Assembly (NCBI GenBank): GCA_900473175.1
Contig: UCKM01000012.1
Span: 1 to 64,000, forward strand
DNA: 64,000 nt
Direction of reading: 5' to 3'
DNA from: Hyphomicrobiales bacterium
GTDB lineage: Bacteria; Pseudomonadota; Alphaproteobacteria; Rhizobiales; Rhizobiaceae
In this document: in pieces, positions 9,501 to 17,662 of the stretch
How the letters are laid out: every line of letters starts with the position of its first letter
How positions within the stretch are numbered: position 1 is the stretch's first letter
Notes under the pieces: model-generated
Told to the model about the DNA's origin: nothing
The model's database searches: none
What the model saw: the letters and a program-made list of their open reading frames with translations, nothing else
Translations under genes and position numbers: made by a program

Positions 9501-11300
9501 CGCGCTGCCATCGGCTGCCGGGAGGGCGAACGTCTGTTCGCTGATCACGCGGAAGCCCATGTTTTCAAGCAGCGGAACGCGCTGCGAGAGCGCGACAGCC
9601 GAGCCGTAATGGTAGATCTTCAGCGAGGCGGCATTGGGCCCATCGGTCCTGTGACGGTAGAAATCGACGAAGAGCGGGTTGTTGCGCGACAGGCCGGCGA
9701 TGCGGCTGGCATCGACCAGCGCCTCGTCGGCAGAAAAATTCTCGCGGTAGGAGTCGGGAAAGACGGCGGCAAGGGGCGTAAACTCGGACATTCCCGTCCG
9801 GTCACCGACTTCGGCGACGGCATCCTCCCAGGTGCGCACGATGGCGCGGACTGCCTCTTCAAGCGTCTCGCGCTTGACCTTCGGGAAATCGTCCTCGCCG
9901 TGGCCGATGATGAAATGTACCCGGGCGAGATTGCCTTCCGGGAACGCCGGATAATAGGCGGATACGTGGCCCTCATAGACGGATGCGAAGTATGAGCCCA
10001 TCTTCTCGCGCACGACGGAATCGTAGCGTTCACGCGGAACGAAGACGATGATCGAGGCAAAGCGGCCGAACGGATCGACACGCGGCAGGACGCGGACGCG
10101 CGGACGCTCGCCAAGTGCCAGGATGATCTCGGCGTAGCGGGTCAGCGTCTTCACGTCGATCTGGAAAAGATCGTCACGCGGATAGCCCTCGAGTACGTTG
10201 AGAAGCGCTTTGCCCGAATGGTCTTCGCGGTTGAAGCCAAGGCGACTTATAACGGCCTCAGTCTTTGAGCGCAGGTAGGGGATCTTCAAAACCGAACGGG
10301 TATAGGCACTGGAGGTGAAGAGCCCGACGAAACGCAGCTCGCCGCTGACCTTGCCATCGGCATCGAAGGTCTTGACGCCGATATAGTCCATGTAGCCGCG
10401 GCGGTGCACCAGCGATTTGGTGTTTGCCTTGGTTACGATAAGCGGTTCGGGCCCGGTCAGGAATGCGATGATCTGGGGTGTCGTGGTGACGCCCTGACTA
10501 CCGCGCTTCAGCACACGCACGTCGGGATCGCCCAGAATGCCAAGGCCCGGCTTGCCGGAACGCTCGAGTTCGCCCTGGCTGTCATCGCCCTGATAGTCGT
10601 ACTCGCGCACGCCAAGGAAGGTAAAATTGTCGTCGAGCAGCCATTCGAGAAACGCCACTGCCTCTTCGGCGGCGGCTTTCTTCATCGGCACCTTTCCGGT
10701 CTTGTAGGCCGTGATCGCATCACCGAGACGCGCCAGCATGGGCTTCCAGTCCCGCACCGCCTCGCGCACCTGCTTAAGGACGGTCGTAAGCGCCGCAGCC
10801 ATGATCTCGCGTGAAGTCGCATCGAGTGCAGGGATGTGAATCTGCATGACGCTGACACGCACGATATTCTCGCCTGGCTTATCGGGCCCAGCAGCGCCAA
10901 TGACCTTGTTCGTCCTTGCATCGATATCCATGACCGGATGCAGGACGAGATAGATGGCGCTTGCGCGTTCGCTGATTTCCCCAAGGACGGAATCGAGCAG
11001 GAACGGCATATTGTCATTGATCAGGGTGATGATCGTGACCGGGCGGCCATCGCGATAGACCAGGTTGCTGTCGCTGATGTCGACGACGGACTTGCCTGTG
11101 CTGAACTGCGCCAGCGCATTCTCCGCGAGCTTCGCGGAGGTGCTGATTTCGTCCGCGTCATAGACTGCGAGGTCTTCGTCGGGAGCGCGGGCGAACAGCA
11201 GGTCCTCAAACAATCCGGCCTCGGCCTTCCTGTCTTTCACAGCCTTGGGCGGAGTTGGCTTCGTGGCTGTCTTCGGAGCCGTTTTTGTCTGTGAAGCCAT
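6507..11300 (-). CDS. gdhB: NAD-specific glutamate dehydrogenase, large (180-kDa) class
   Basis: 1597 residues, the usual size of the L-GDH180 class. It oxidatively deaminates glutamate to 2-oxoglutarate and ammonia with NAD+. The N-terminal half carries the ACT-like regulatory region of this class. The catalytic core shows RFGPVARGGLRWSDR, VKNAVIVPVGAKGGF with the substrate-binding lysines, and GVGDMSGDVFGNGMLLS of the dinucleotide-binding fold. A low-complexity Lys/Thr/Pro leader opens the protein. The ATG at 11300 has a GAGGGGGAA ribosome binding site. It appears to be transcribed alone, with a 107-nt gap to the TPM gene upstream and a palindromic repeat downstream. Confidence 0.96.
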   Translation of the reverse strand: MASQTKTAPKTATKPTPPKAVKDRKAEAGLFEDLLFARAPDEDLAVYDADEISTSAKLAENALAQFSTGKSVVDISDSNLVYRDGRPVTIITLINDNMPFLLDSVLGEISERASAIYLVLHPVMDIDARTNKVIGAAGPDKPGENIVRVSVMQIHIPALDATSREIMAAALTTVLKQVREAVRDWKPMLARLGDAITAYKTGKVPMKKAAAEEAVAFLEWLLDDNFTFLGVREYDYQGDDSQGELERSGKPGLGILGDPDVRVLKRGSQGVTTTPQIIAFLTGPEPLIVTKANTKSLVHRRGYMDYIGVKTFDADGKVSGELRFVGLFTSSAYTRSVLKIPYLRSKTEAVISRLGFNREDHSGKALLNVLEGYPRDDLFQIDVKTLTRYAEIILALGERPRVRVLPRVDPFGRFASIIVFVPRERYDSVVREKMGSYFASVYEGHVSAYYPAFPEGNLARVHFIIGHGEDDFPKVKRETLEEAVRAIVRTWEDAVAEVGDRTGMSEFTPLAAVFPDSYRENFSADEALVDASRIAGLSRNNPLFVDFYRHRTDGPNAASLKIYHYGSAVALSQRVPLLENMGFRVISEQTFALPAADGSALYVHDMELTSASGAPIDLADNGDLFEDVFRTIWSGGSDNDGYNGLALSGQLTARQIIILRAYGRYLQQAGIPYSQDFIAITLNRYPGIAKLIFDLFEQRLNPAKAKEIQSERKQASIRAAIEAALQGVPSLDDDRILRRYLNLVESTLRTNAFSPEDDGSERVSLAFKLDPRALDELPEPRPYREIFVYGPEVEGVHLRFGPVARGGLRWSDRAQDYRTEVLGLVKAQQVKNAVIVPVGAKGGFYPKHLPTSGDRNVIFEAGRAAYITFISTLLSVTDNLQGETVVPPANLIRVDGDDPYFVVAADKGTATFSDTANAISQAHDFWLDDAFASGGSAGYDHKKMGITARGAWEAVKRHFREIGTDIQKTPFTVVGVGDMSGDVFGNGMLLSPQTRLVAAFDHRDIFIDPEPDVKATLKERQRLFNLPRSSWQDFDKSKISAGGGVFSRSLKSITLSKEAARVIGLAKTTATPYEIMTAILKAPVDLLWFGGIGTYIRSSLESDAEAGDRANDAIRITGSDVRAKVIGEGANLGVTQKGRIEFGLLGGRCNSDAIDNSAGVNTSDVEVNIKIALAQAMRAGKLKREQRDKILESMTGEVADLVLRNNYLQTLALSLAQRRGLADLAYQARFISDLETKKLLNRKVETLPDDKALSERQVDGIPLTRAELGVLLAYAKIVLSDQLLASDLPDDPYLEHELMEYFPRQMKEGFGEEIRTHRLRREIIATQLANDVINRGGPTFVSRLADLTGRSGPEIVRAYVIVRDGFELDSVFAAIDELDNAVPGDTQNGFYAKVAQMLNWTTAWVLRNGTSADSLTAAIEEIKNARNALQPRLDKLLPVSMTGLIREDTASNTALGAPAGLAAQLARLSVAPIIPDIAAVAQRANIDIAKAGRAYFEISEAFRIGRIEDAARGVSVADYYDGLALARATDLISQARRGIAVAALSQYGNQADPAKDWLTNRGARVDEVRQRMANIVETGDLTVSRLAVAAGLLSDLS

Positions 11301-11407
11301 AAAATATTCCCCCTCATTGCGTGTTTTGCCCGATCATAGCCATTCGGAAGGCATTTTCGACCCCAAACTGCATCGCGGGGGTGAAAATCGTGTGACACGC
11401 AACAAAA

Positions 11408-12040
11408 TTACAATTCGATGAGATGGTCATCCAGTTCGTTGACGTCGTCAGGGCCGACGGGGAAATGTTCTTGCAGCAACAAACCAGCTTTTTCGATGGC
11501 TTTCAGGAACCCTGCCGTCAATTCATCGCGCCTGGCATGGGCGATCAAAATCGCAACAATATTGTTCCATTCTTCCTGGCCAACCTTGGCATTGATGCCG
11601 GCATCCGCAACCACTTCGGCATAGCGTTCTTCTACCGAGACGAACAGTAGAACGCCAGTGCGCTGCGTCGTGAGGTGGACATTGCGGGCCAGAAATTGCT
11701 GGACGGCATTGAGATGCGCGCGCTGGTAGCGGATGCGCTTTGGCACGAGCCACATGATAAGCCCCGGAAACAGCCAGAGTGCCAGCACCGCTGTCAGGAA
11801 GGCGGCGAGGATTGCGAGGCCGAAAACCGGAAGCGGCACAGTATACCAATACCAGTGTGCGGCTAGCGCGACGAAGACCGCAGCCAGGAGAATGCCGCAG
11901 GCAACCATGAAGCCCGCGACGAAGAAATAGCTGTCGCTACGCCGCGCCAGCACCGCATAGATTTCGCCGCTTGTGCGGCTTTCTGCATCGCGGATTGCGG
12001 CGGCTATGCTTGCGTGCTCGGCCTCGTCCATCAGTCTCAT
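11408..12040 (-). CDS. TPM-domain membrane protein (second TPM gene)
   Basis: 210 residues. An N-terminal segment (MRLMDEAEHASIAAAIRDAE) leads into a TPM-like fold (SGEIYAVLARRSDSYFF), followed by two or three transmembrane segments (about 35-95) and a C-terminal region typical of the short TPM partner found beside LemA. The start at 12040 is one base after the stop codon of the upstream TPM gene, which indicates translational coupling. The frame stays open to 12157, but that part is antisense to the glycine-rich tail of the neighbour and is rejected. Function is unknown; the family is linked to envelope maintenance. Confidence 0.82.
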   Translation of the reverse strand: MRLMDEAEHASIAAAIRDAESRTSGEIYAVLARRSDSYFFVAGFMVACGILLAAVFVALAAHWYWYTVPLPVFGLAILAAFLTAVLALWLFPGLIMWLVPKRIRYQRAHLNAVQQFLARNVHLTTQRTGVLLFVSVEERYAEVVADAGINAKVGQEEWNNIVAILIAHARRDELTAGFLKAIEKAGLLLQEHFPVGPDDVNELDDHLIEL

Positions 12041-12041
12041 G

Positions 12042-12899
12042 CTACCAGCCCCCTGACGCGCCGCCGCCGCCGGACGATCCGCCCCCGCCGGAAAAGCCGC
12101 CTCCGCCGCCGCCCGATGACCAGCCGCCGCCTCCACCCGACCATCCACCGCCACCACCGGACCAGCCGCCTCCGCGGTTGCTCGATGAGCCGATGTTGAA
12201 GACCATGCCCAGCCATTCGTAGCGACCGGGCCCGATCTTGCGTCCGAACGACGTCACCATCGCCGGCAAAATCATACCGCTGAAGAAGATCAGTACCCAG
12301 AACGCTATAAAGAGGATCATTACCCAGTCGACGTCGGATGAGGGCTCCTGGATGTTCCGCTTCGCCCGGGCTTCGAGTTCTGCCGCATCGCCGGAGAGGA
12401 CGGTCAAAATGCCGTCCACACCCCGCGAAATTCCGCCTGGATAATCGCCTGAACGGAACTGCGGAATGATCATGTTCTCAATGATGAGCTTTGACAGAAG
12501 ATCGGTCAGCGTGCCTTCGAGCCCATAGCCCACTTCTATGCGCACCTTGCGGTCGTTCGGCGCGACGACCAGGAGCACGCCATTGTTTTCCTGTTTCTGA
12601 CCGAGCGCCCAAGAGCGATATAGGCGATTGGCATATGGCTCGATCTCCTCGCCGCCGAGGCTCGGCACTGTCACCACCACGACCTGGTCGGATGATTTCG
12701 CCTCGTATGCCGCGAGCTTTTGGGTAATCGCCTCGCGCGTCGCCGCGTCGATGACGTTGGCCCCGTCGACAATTCGTCCGGTCAGGGCTGGGAGTTCGGC
12801 GGCAAAGGCGCTGACAGAGAAAATCAGGAATAGAAGGATTGCAGTCACGTATTTTACGAGACAGGAAAAACTCTTACCCCCCTCTGCCCTGCCGGGCAT
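12042..12899 (-). CDS. TPM-domain protein, YgcG-like, glycine-rich tail
   Basis: Up to 285 residues. A hydrophobic signal (VTAILLFLIFSVSAFAA) is followed by a TPM domain (LTGRIVDGANVIDAATREAI through the VLLVVAPNDRKVRIEVGYGLEG motif), one transmembrane segment (MILFIAFWVLIFFSGMI) and a tail of glycine and serine blocks. The N-terminal start is unsettled. The ATG at 12899 lies inside a palindromic repeat. A GTG at 12848 starts right at the signal sequence but has no clear ribosome binding site. The frame even reaches 13046 through the repeat. It is part of the lemA-TPM-TPM cluster, probably one transcript with lemA upstream. Confidence 0.8.
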   Translation of the reverse strand: MPGRAEGGKSFSCLVKYVTAILLFLIFSVSAFAAELPALTGRIVDGANVIDAATREAITQKLAAYEAKSSDQVVVVTVPSLGGEEIEPYANRLYRSWALGQKQENNGVLLVVAPNDRKVRIEVGYGLEGTLTDLLSKLIIENMIIPQFRSGDYPGGISRGVDGILTVLSGDAAELEARAKRNIQEPSSDVDWVMILFIAFWVLIFFSGMILPAMVTSFGRKIGPGRYEWLGMVFNIGSSSNRGGGWSGGGGGWSGGGGGWSSGGGGGGFSGGGGSSGGGGASGGW

Positions 12900-13032
12900 C
12901 TCCCCCGCATGGGGGGAGATCAGATAACATTGCCTGCTTGTTCGCCACGCAACAGCTGCGATTAGCACCGCCGATACTGAAAGCCGATCTCCCCCCTTGC
13001 GGGGGAGATGCCCGGCAGGGCAGAGGGGGGTG
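12877..13032. repeat. Dispersed palindromic repeat element
   Basis: Inverted arms of roughly 45 nt face each other across about 65 nt. Each arm reads CCCTCTGCCCTGCCGGGCAT next to a C-rich/G-rich hairpin (CTCCCCC-gcat/ttgc-GGGGGGAG). A second copy with nearly the same arms but another core lies at 30390-30543. The element sits exactly between lemA and the first TPM gene and provides the sequence through which the TPM frame extends. It resembles intergenic palindromic elements widespread in Rhizobiales. It carries no ORF and must be non-autonomous. Confidence 0.8.
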
Positions 13033-13066
13033 CCAAAAGCATGCAAATTCTTTTCCTGGAAAACCG

Positions 13067-13681
13067 CTAGAACTTCACTTGCGGCGTCTGTTTGGCTGCA
13101 TCGTCGATCGTGAAGGTCTGGAACGGCTCATTGCCGGTAAACCAGATCCATTTCCATATCATCGTCGGCATCGTCCTCAGCGAGGTGTTATAGACGCGTA
13201 CAGCTTCGATATAATCGCGGCGCGAGACGGCAATACGGTTTTCCGTACCTTCCAGCTGCGACTGCAGGGCAAGGAAGTTCTGGTTCGACTTCAGATCCGG
13301 ATAGTTCTCGACCACGGCAAGCAGCCGCGACAACGCGCCGGTGAGGTTCGCCTGATTGTCCTGGAAGGCCTTGAACGCATTGGGATCGGTCAGCGTTTCG
13401 GGCGTGACCTGCACCTGCGTCGCCTTGGCCCGTGCCTCGACCACGGAAGTCAGCACATCCTTCTCCTGCGCCGCATAACCCTTGACGGTCTCGACCAGGT
13501 TCGGAATGAGATCGGCGCGGCGCTGATACTGGTTGAGCACCTCGCTCCAGGCCGCCTTGGCCCGTTCCTCGTTGGTCGGAATGGTATTGAACCCGCAGGC
13601 GGACAAAAGCGGCACCAGAAGCGCGAGCGCAAGAACGGAAAGCGCACGGCGCGGCACGGCAAACGACGTCAAATATTGCAT
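13067..13681 (-). CDS. lemA: LemA family lipoprotein
   Basis: 204 residues. The N-terminus is a lipoprotein signal: basic start, hydrophobic run and an LLSACGF lipobox near residue 30. The LemA domain follows with the characteristic NQYQRRADLIPNLVETVKGYA, then long helices (TSVVEARAKATQ, LLAVVENYPDLKSNQNF) and VYNTSLRTMPTMIW. The role is unclear; LemA proteins are membrane-anchored helical proteins commonly paired with TPM proteins, as here. The start at 13681 has a GGAGAGGA ribosome binding site; the 16 extra codons upstream are not needed. It is the likely first gene of a three-gene operon reading left. Confidence 0.92.
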   Translation of the reverse strand: MQYLTSFAVPRRALSVLALALLVPLLSACGFNTIPTNEERAKAAWSEVLNQYQRRADLIPNLVETVKGYAAQEKDVLTSVVEARAKATQVQVTPETLTDPNAFKAFQDNQANLTGALSRLLAVVENYPDLKSNQNFLALQSQLEGTENRIAVSRRDYIEAVRVYNTSLRTMPTMIWKWIWFTGNEPFQTFTIDDAAKQTPQVKF

Positions 13682-13819
13682 CGGAATCCTCTCCCCAAGT
13701 TCAGATTCACCGGCCGGACGGCCTTCCAAACGAAGCAGTGTCGAGCCTAGTCATTTTTTTCTGCAAAAGGAACTGGCAAAGCGCTATGGTCATGCTTGGC
13801 CCAATCATATGGAATCGTT

Positions 13820-14068
13820 ATGTCTCAACACAATGACAAGCGACCGCCGGATACCGAATCCAGGCGCATTCTGGACCGCATCGAGCGAGAAACCGCTGGC
13901 GCCGGAAACACCATTGTTACCCGCGCCAAGGGACATTTCGCCGCCGAGGATGCCGACGCGACCGATCCGATCGAAGTCTGGGGTACGCGCATTGGCAGGT
14001 TTCTGGGATTGCTTGTGCTGATCGCCATGTTTATCTGGTTGCTCAGCTCCATTTTCAGCAAGGGCTGA
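13820..14068 (+). CDS. Small single-pass membrane protein, hypothetical
   Basis: 82 residues. A polar N-terminal half rich in charged residues is followed by one C-terminal transmembrane helix (GLLVLIAMFIWLLSSIF). I do not recognise the family beyond it being the kind of short conserved hypothetical seen in rhizobia. The ATG at 13820 (Met-Ser-Gln-His) is preferred; an alternative ATG eight codons upstream at 13796 has no better ribosome binding site. It is divergent from lemA and 50 nt upstream of the pyridoxal kinase gene, which may be cotranscribed. Confidence 0.6.
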   Translation: MSQHNDKRPPDTESRRILDRIERETAGAGNTIVTRAKGHFAAEDADATDPIEVWGTRIGRFLGLLVLIAMFIWLLSSIFSKG

Positions 14069-14118
14069 GTCCCGACCGATTGTGTCGAGCCCTCCGAACT
14101 CCTGCATGAGTGCCCTTT

Positions 14119-14997
14119 ATGACCGCTGCTGTTTCTTCCAATGCCGTCATCGTCATCTCCAGCCATGTTGTGCGCGGCTCCGTCGGCAATCGTGGCGCCG
14201 TATTTGCGCTTGAAACGCTGGGCCATCCGGTCTGGGCCGTTCCGACGGTCATCCTGCCCTGGCATCCCGGTCACGGCCCCGCCAAGCGCATCGTTCCGGA
14301 GCCGCAACAATTCGACGATCTGATCGCAGATCTCGAACGCGCGCCATGGCTTGGCGAAGTCACAGCCATCATGAGCGGCTATCTCGGCAATGCAGCGCAG
14401 GCGGCAAGCGTCGCGCGCCTGGTCAAGACGGTAAAAGCCCGCAACCGGCAGGTGCTTTACCTGTGCGATCCGGTGATCGGCGACGAAAAGGGGCTCTACG
14501 TTCCCGAAGCAACGGCCATCGCCATACGCGATCAACTGATGCCGCTAGCCGACATTGCAACGCCCAACCGTTTCGAGCTCGTTTGGCTGGCAGGCGCCGA
14601 TCTTCCAGATAACAAGGCGATCATGCAGGCAGCGCTCCATGCCGGCCCCGGCACCATGCTCGTCACCTCGGCGCATCCAATGCTGGCCGGCGGCACCGGC
14701 AACCTGCTCGTCACGCATTCGCTGGCGCTGCTCGCAGAACACCGGCTTGTCACCGGCCCGACCAACGGACTTGGCGATCTGACCTCGGCGTTGTTCCTGG
14801 CACGCATCCTTGCCGGTCTCGAACTCGAACAGGCGCTGCAGCGGACCACCGCATCGGTCTTTGAGATCATGGCCCGTTCGGCCAAACGCGGCGCCGACGA
14901 ACTGATGCTGGAGGCCGACGCGCCAAGTCTGTCGAACCCCATGGCCATGACGCAGATGCGCCGTCTGGTGCATCCGAGCAAGAACATCCGGGCGTGA
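14119..14997 (+). CDS. pdxY: Pyridoxal kinase
   Basis: 292 residues of the PfkB/ribokinase-like fold. It phosphorylates pyridoxal (and related B6 vitamers) in the PLP salvage pathway. Motifs include the N-terminal ISSHVVRGSVGNRGAVFALE, MSGYLGN, CDPVIGDEKGLYV, TPNRFEL and the anion-hole/catalytic segment TGPTNGLGDLTSALFLA, where the Gly-Asp pair supplies the catalytic base. The ATG at 14119 is chosen; a GTG three codons earlier (14110) is also possible. The gene lies directly upstream of a carbonic anhydrase gene on the same strand with a 72-nt gap. Confidence 0.93.
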   Translation: MTAAVSSNAVIVISSHVVRGSVGNRGAVFALETLGHPVWAVPTVILPWHPGHGPAKRIVPEPQQFDDLIADLERAPWLGEVTAIMSGYLGNAAQAASVARLVKTVKARNRQVLYLCDPVIGDEKGLYVPEATAIAIRDQLMPLADIATPNRFELVWLAGADLPDNKAIMQAALHAGPGTMLVTSAHPMLAGGTGNLLVTHSLALLAEHRLVTGPTNGLGDLTSALFLARILAGLELEQALQRTTASVFEIMARSAKRGADELMLEADAPSLSNPMAMTQMRRLVHPSKNIRA

Positions 14998-15069
14998 GGG
15001 ACAAGCGTTCCAGGATACCCCTACTGAAGACCAATTGATCTTCCGCATGATCGGGATTACAGCAAAGTC

Positions 15070-15738
15070 ATGACCCTGCTTCCTGAGAAACTCCTTACCG
15101 GCTATCGCAACTTCATGGCGCATCGTTATGCCAACGAGACGTTGCGCTACAAGCAGCTCGCCGACCAGGGCCAGACTCCTGAAACGCTGGTCATTGCCTG
15201 CTGTGATTCCCGTTCGGCGCCCGAGATCATCTTCGACACGGCGCCGGGCGAAATCTTCGTCGTGCGCAACGTCGCCAACCTGGTCCCGCCATACGCTCCG
15301 GATGGCGAATACCATGCCACCTCCGCTGCGCTCGAATTTGCTGTGCAAAGCCTCAAGGTCAAGAATATCGTGGTGCTCGGCCACGGCCGCTGCGGCGGCA
15401 TCAAGGCGGCGCTCGATCCCACCAGCGAGCCGCTATCGCCCGGCGATTTCATCGGCAAGTGGATGAGCCTCGTCGGCCCCGCTGCCGAGGCCGTATCCGC
15501 TAATGAATTGATGACACCCTTCGAGCGGCAGACGGCGCTTGAGCGCATCTCGATCCGCTACTCGATCAGGAACCTTCGCAGTTTCCCCTGTATCGATATT
15601 CTCGAAAAGAAGGGTCGCCTGACCCTGCATGGCGCGTGGTTCGATATTTCCACCGGCGAACTCTGGATCATGAATCCCGAAACCGGTGACTTCCTTCGTC
15701 CTGACCCTGAAACGGTCAGCGCCGCTACGCTGGAGTAG
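15070..15738 (+). CDS. Beta-class carbonic anhydrase
   Basis: 222 residues. It interconverts CO2 and bicarbonate. The zinc ligands of the beta class are visible: Cys in ACCDSRSAP (near residue 45, with the Asp-Arg dyad) and the GHGRCGGI segment near residue 105-112 that supplies His and Cys. VVRNVANLVPPY and SALEFAVQSLKVKNIVVLGH are also typical. No signal peptide is visible, so it should be cytosolic. It is followed 10 nt later by a small secreted protein gene, suggesting one transcript that ends at the terminator near 16180. Confidence 0.95.
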   Translation: MTLLPEKLLTGYRNFMAHRYANETLRYKQLADQGQTPETLVIACCDSRSAPEIIFDTAPGEIFVVRNVANLVPPYAPDGEYHATSAALEFAVQSLKVKNIVVLGHGRCGGIKAALDPTSEPLSPGDFIGKWMSLVGPAAEAVSANELMTPFERQTALERISIRYSIRNLRSFPCIDILEKKGRLTLHGAWFDISTGELWIMNPETGDFLRPDPETVSAATLE

Positions 15739-15748
15739 GAACACGGCG

Positions 15749-16159
15749 ATGACGCGGTTGTTCTATGCCATCGTCGTCATCCTCTCCCTGGCATTCGCTG
15801 CCCAAGCGGACCCCGCCCATGAAAAGCTTGTCGAGCGCTGGTACACCGGTCTTGCCACCGCCGACCGCGCCGTTTTCAACGAAATCCTGGCGGAAGACGC
15901 GAAAGTCATCCTCGAAGACATCGACGCGATCCAGACCAAGGATGAATTTCTCGCGAGCCTCGATGAATGGAAGAATGCCGTACTAGGCGCCACCGTCCGC
16001 CACCGGATTGGCAGCACCGCGGATAACACGATCACCGTTTTCGTCTGCTATCAGTTCCCGAGCAATTCCACCTACACCCGCGAGATCTTCAGCTTTCGTG
16101 ATGCGAAAATTATCGAAAGTGCGCAGAGCTCAATTGGCGAGGCGTGCGAGGGTTTTTGA
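15749..16159 (+). CDS. Secreted NTF2/SnoaL-like protein
   Basis: 136 residues. A clear Sec signal (MTRLFYAIVVILSLAFAAQA) is followed by a small alpha/beta domain. The pattern (HEKLVERWYTGLATADRAVFNEILAEDA, a repeated I-D-x-I strand, YTREIFSFRDAKI at the end) is that of the NTF2/SnoaL cone fold. No catalytic residues can be assigned. The ATG at 15749 has an AGGAAC ribosome binding site, 10 nt after the carbonic anhydrase stop; the longer frame from 15686 overlaps that gene and is rejected. Probably periplasmic, function unknown. Confidence 0.65.
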   Translation: MTRLFYAIVVILSLAFAAQADPAHEKLVERWYTGLATADRAVFNEILAEDAKVILEDIDAIQTKDEFLASLDEWKNAVLGATVRHRIGSTADNTITVFVCYQFPSNSTYTREIFSFRDAKIIESAQSSIGEACEGF

Positions 16160-16165
16160 AACAGA

Positions 16166-16195
16166 AAGAGCCGGCGCAATGCACCGGCTCTTCTT
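16166..16195. terminator. Bidirectional intrinsic terminator
   Basis: A perfect stem AAGAGCCGG / CCGGCTCTT with a 9-nt loop is flanked by A-rich sequence on the left and TTCTTGTT on the right. It sits between the convergent ends of the NTF2-like gene and the lytic transglycosylase gene and can serve both strands. Confidence 0.75.
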
Positions 16196-16212
16196 GTTCA
16201 TGTCGATCGTGA

Positions 16213-17031
16213 TTACTCGCCGTCGATCTTCGAACCGATGATCGCAATGGCCTGCTGATAGACGCTGGCCGCATTCCAGCCCTGGATGGCCGCGAAATTC
16301 GCCTGACCGGGCTGATAACCGGCTCCCGCCTGCCAGCCATGGCCGCGCAGGAAATTCGCCGTCGAAGCAAGCGCGTCGGCCTTGGAACGCAGATCGATGT
16401 GGCCGTTGCCGTCACCGTCCACACCGTAGCGAAGGACGTTGAGCGGCAGGAACTGGGTCTGTCCGATCTCGCCGTGCATCGCACCGATGGAATTTGCGGA
16501 AAGCGTTCCCTGGTCAACCAGCTTCAGCGCCGCGTTCAATTGCTCGCGGAAATACTCCGGACGGCGGCAGTCGAACGCAAGGGTCGTGACGGCGGAAAGT
16601 GTATTCTGGTTGCCCATGAAGCTGCCGAAACCGGTCTCCATGCCCCAGATGGCGATCAACGGGCCGGCCGGAACACCGAACCGACGCTCGATACTGGCGA
16701 ACAGCGCAGCATTTTGCGCCTTCTGCGACCGGCCGCGCGAGATGATGGTCTGCCCGCCACGGACCTGCATGAACTTGTCGAGCGAATATTTGAAGCTCTT
16801 CTGGTTGCGATCGGCATTGATGGTCTTTGACGCATAGCTCACGGTATCGAGTGCGCTGACGCCGCGGCTGCCAATGCCCTGCGCCTGTGCCTGCTGCTTG
16901 TATTGCGCGACCCAATCCTGAAATCCAGCGGAATTGTTGCCACATGAAGGGGCGGCGACAGCCACGCCTGCAGTCATGAGAAGGGCGGTGGCGGTGGCCG
17001 CCAAAAATCTGCCGTTGGCAACGGATGCCAT
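16213..17031 (-). CDS. Lytic murein transglycosylase, MltB family
   Basis: 272 residues. A signal peptide (about 1-27, ending AVA-A) is followed by an SLT_2-type domain. It cleaves the MurNAc-GlcNAc bond of peptidoglycan with formation of 1,6-anhydroMurNAc. The catalytic glutamate is Glu132 in IAIWGMETGFGSFMG. GEIGQTQFLPLNVLRYGVDGDGNGHIDL and the LRGHGWQAGAGY segment are family hallmarks. There is no lipobox, so this is a soluble periplasmic form. The start has an AAGGAGA ribosome binding site. It shares a bidirectional terminator with the convergent NTF2-like gene. Confidence 0.94.
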   Translation of the reverse strand: MASVANGRFLAATATALLMTAGVAVAAPSCGNNSAGFQDWVAQYKQQAQAQGIGSRGVSALDTVSYASKTINADRNQKSFKYSLDKFMQVRGGQTIISRGRSQKAQNAALFASIERRFGVPAGPLIAIWGMETGFGSFMGNQNTLSAVTTLAFDCRRPEYFREQLNAALKLVDQGTLSANSIGAMHGEIGQTQFLPLNVLRYGVDGDGNGHIDLRSKADALASTANFLRGHGWQAGAGYQPGQANFAAIQGWNAASVYQQAIAIIGSKIDGE

Positions 17032-17392
17032 GAAAATCTCCTTAAAAGTTGAATCGTCGTGGCCCTATCTGCCATTTTTCTGCAACCCTGTCATCTGGCT
17101 GAATCGCCCATCCGCCGGTCAAAAGGTCTCAACTTTCCGGCATTTTGCGGCAATTTTGTTCGATTTGCGGCAAAACACGCGTTTTGCGTATGCGCGGACC
17201 GCAGCTTGGCCTGCTCGCCTTCTACACAACCTTCAGTTGATATTTGGGTAGTTTGAGCATGGCTTTTTCAGCCAGACCCAAGATGTCGCGTTGGATTGCG
17301 CACGTCGTCTATCTCTGGCAAGAACGCGAGCTTTCCGCTAAGCTTCTGCGTATTTATCGTATATACAATAATTATTGACCAAAGCGATTTTC
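17032..17392. other. 361-nt intergenic region
   Basis: No convincing gene is present. The left part holds the transglycosylase leader. The middle (17060-17330) has no repeat or ORF that I can support. The right end turns AT-rich and contains the palindrome listed at 17354-17371 just before brnT. Confidence 0.5.
17354..17371. promoter_or_regulatory. Probable BrnA autoregulatory operator
   Basis: An 18-bp palindrome, TTATCGTATATACAATAA, with only one mismatched pair, lies 21 nt before the brnT ATG in an AT-rich promoter-like stretch. BrnA-type antitoxins (ribbon-helix-helix) are known to repress their own operon, so this is the obvious operator candidate. Confidence 0.55.
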
Positions 17393-17662
17393 ATGAATAC
17401 ATTTGAGTGGGATCCTGACAAGGCGAAAAGCAATCTCCGCAAGCACGGGGTATCGTTTGCAAAAGCGCACACCTTTCAGTTTGAAACTGCGAAGGAATGG
17501 CTGGATGACAGGGCGGACTATGGCGAGGAACGGATAAGAGCGACGGGCTTTATCGGTACGACATTGTACGTGCTTATTTATACCACGCGTACCGATACAA
17601 TCCGGGTCATATCGTTGCGGAAGGCCAACAGAAGCGAGATTGATGAATATGTCGGAGCCTAA
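17393..17662 (+). CDS. brnT: BrnT family ribonuclease toxin
   Basis: 89 residues, the normal BrnT length. The N-terminal EWDPDKAKSNLRKHGVSFAKA and the C-terminal RVISLRKANRSEIDEY are the family signatures; BrnT folds like RelE and cleaves RNA when free of antitoxin. The ATG at 17393 gives the expected Met-Asn-Thr-Phe-Glu-Trp opening; a TTG six codons earlier is not needed. It overlaps brnA by 20 nt, the standard toxin-first arrangement. The pair sits alone between a transglycosylase gene and ffh. Confidence 0.9.
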   Translation: MNTFEWDPDKAKSNLRKHGVSFAKAHTFQFETAKEWLDDRADYGEERIRATGFIGTTLYVLIYTTRTDTIRVISLRKANRSEIDEYVGA

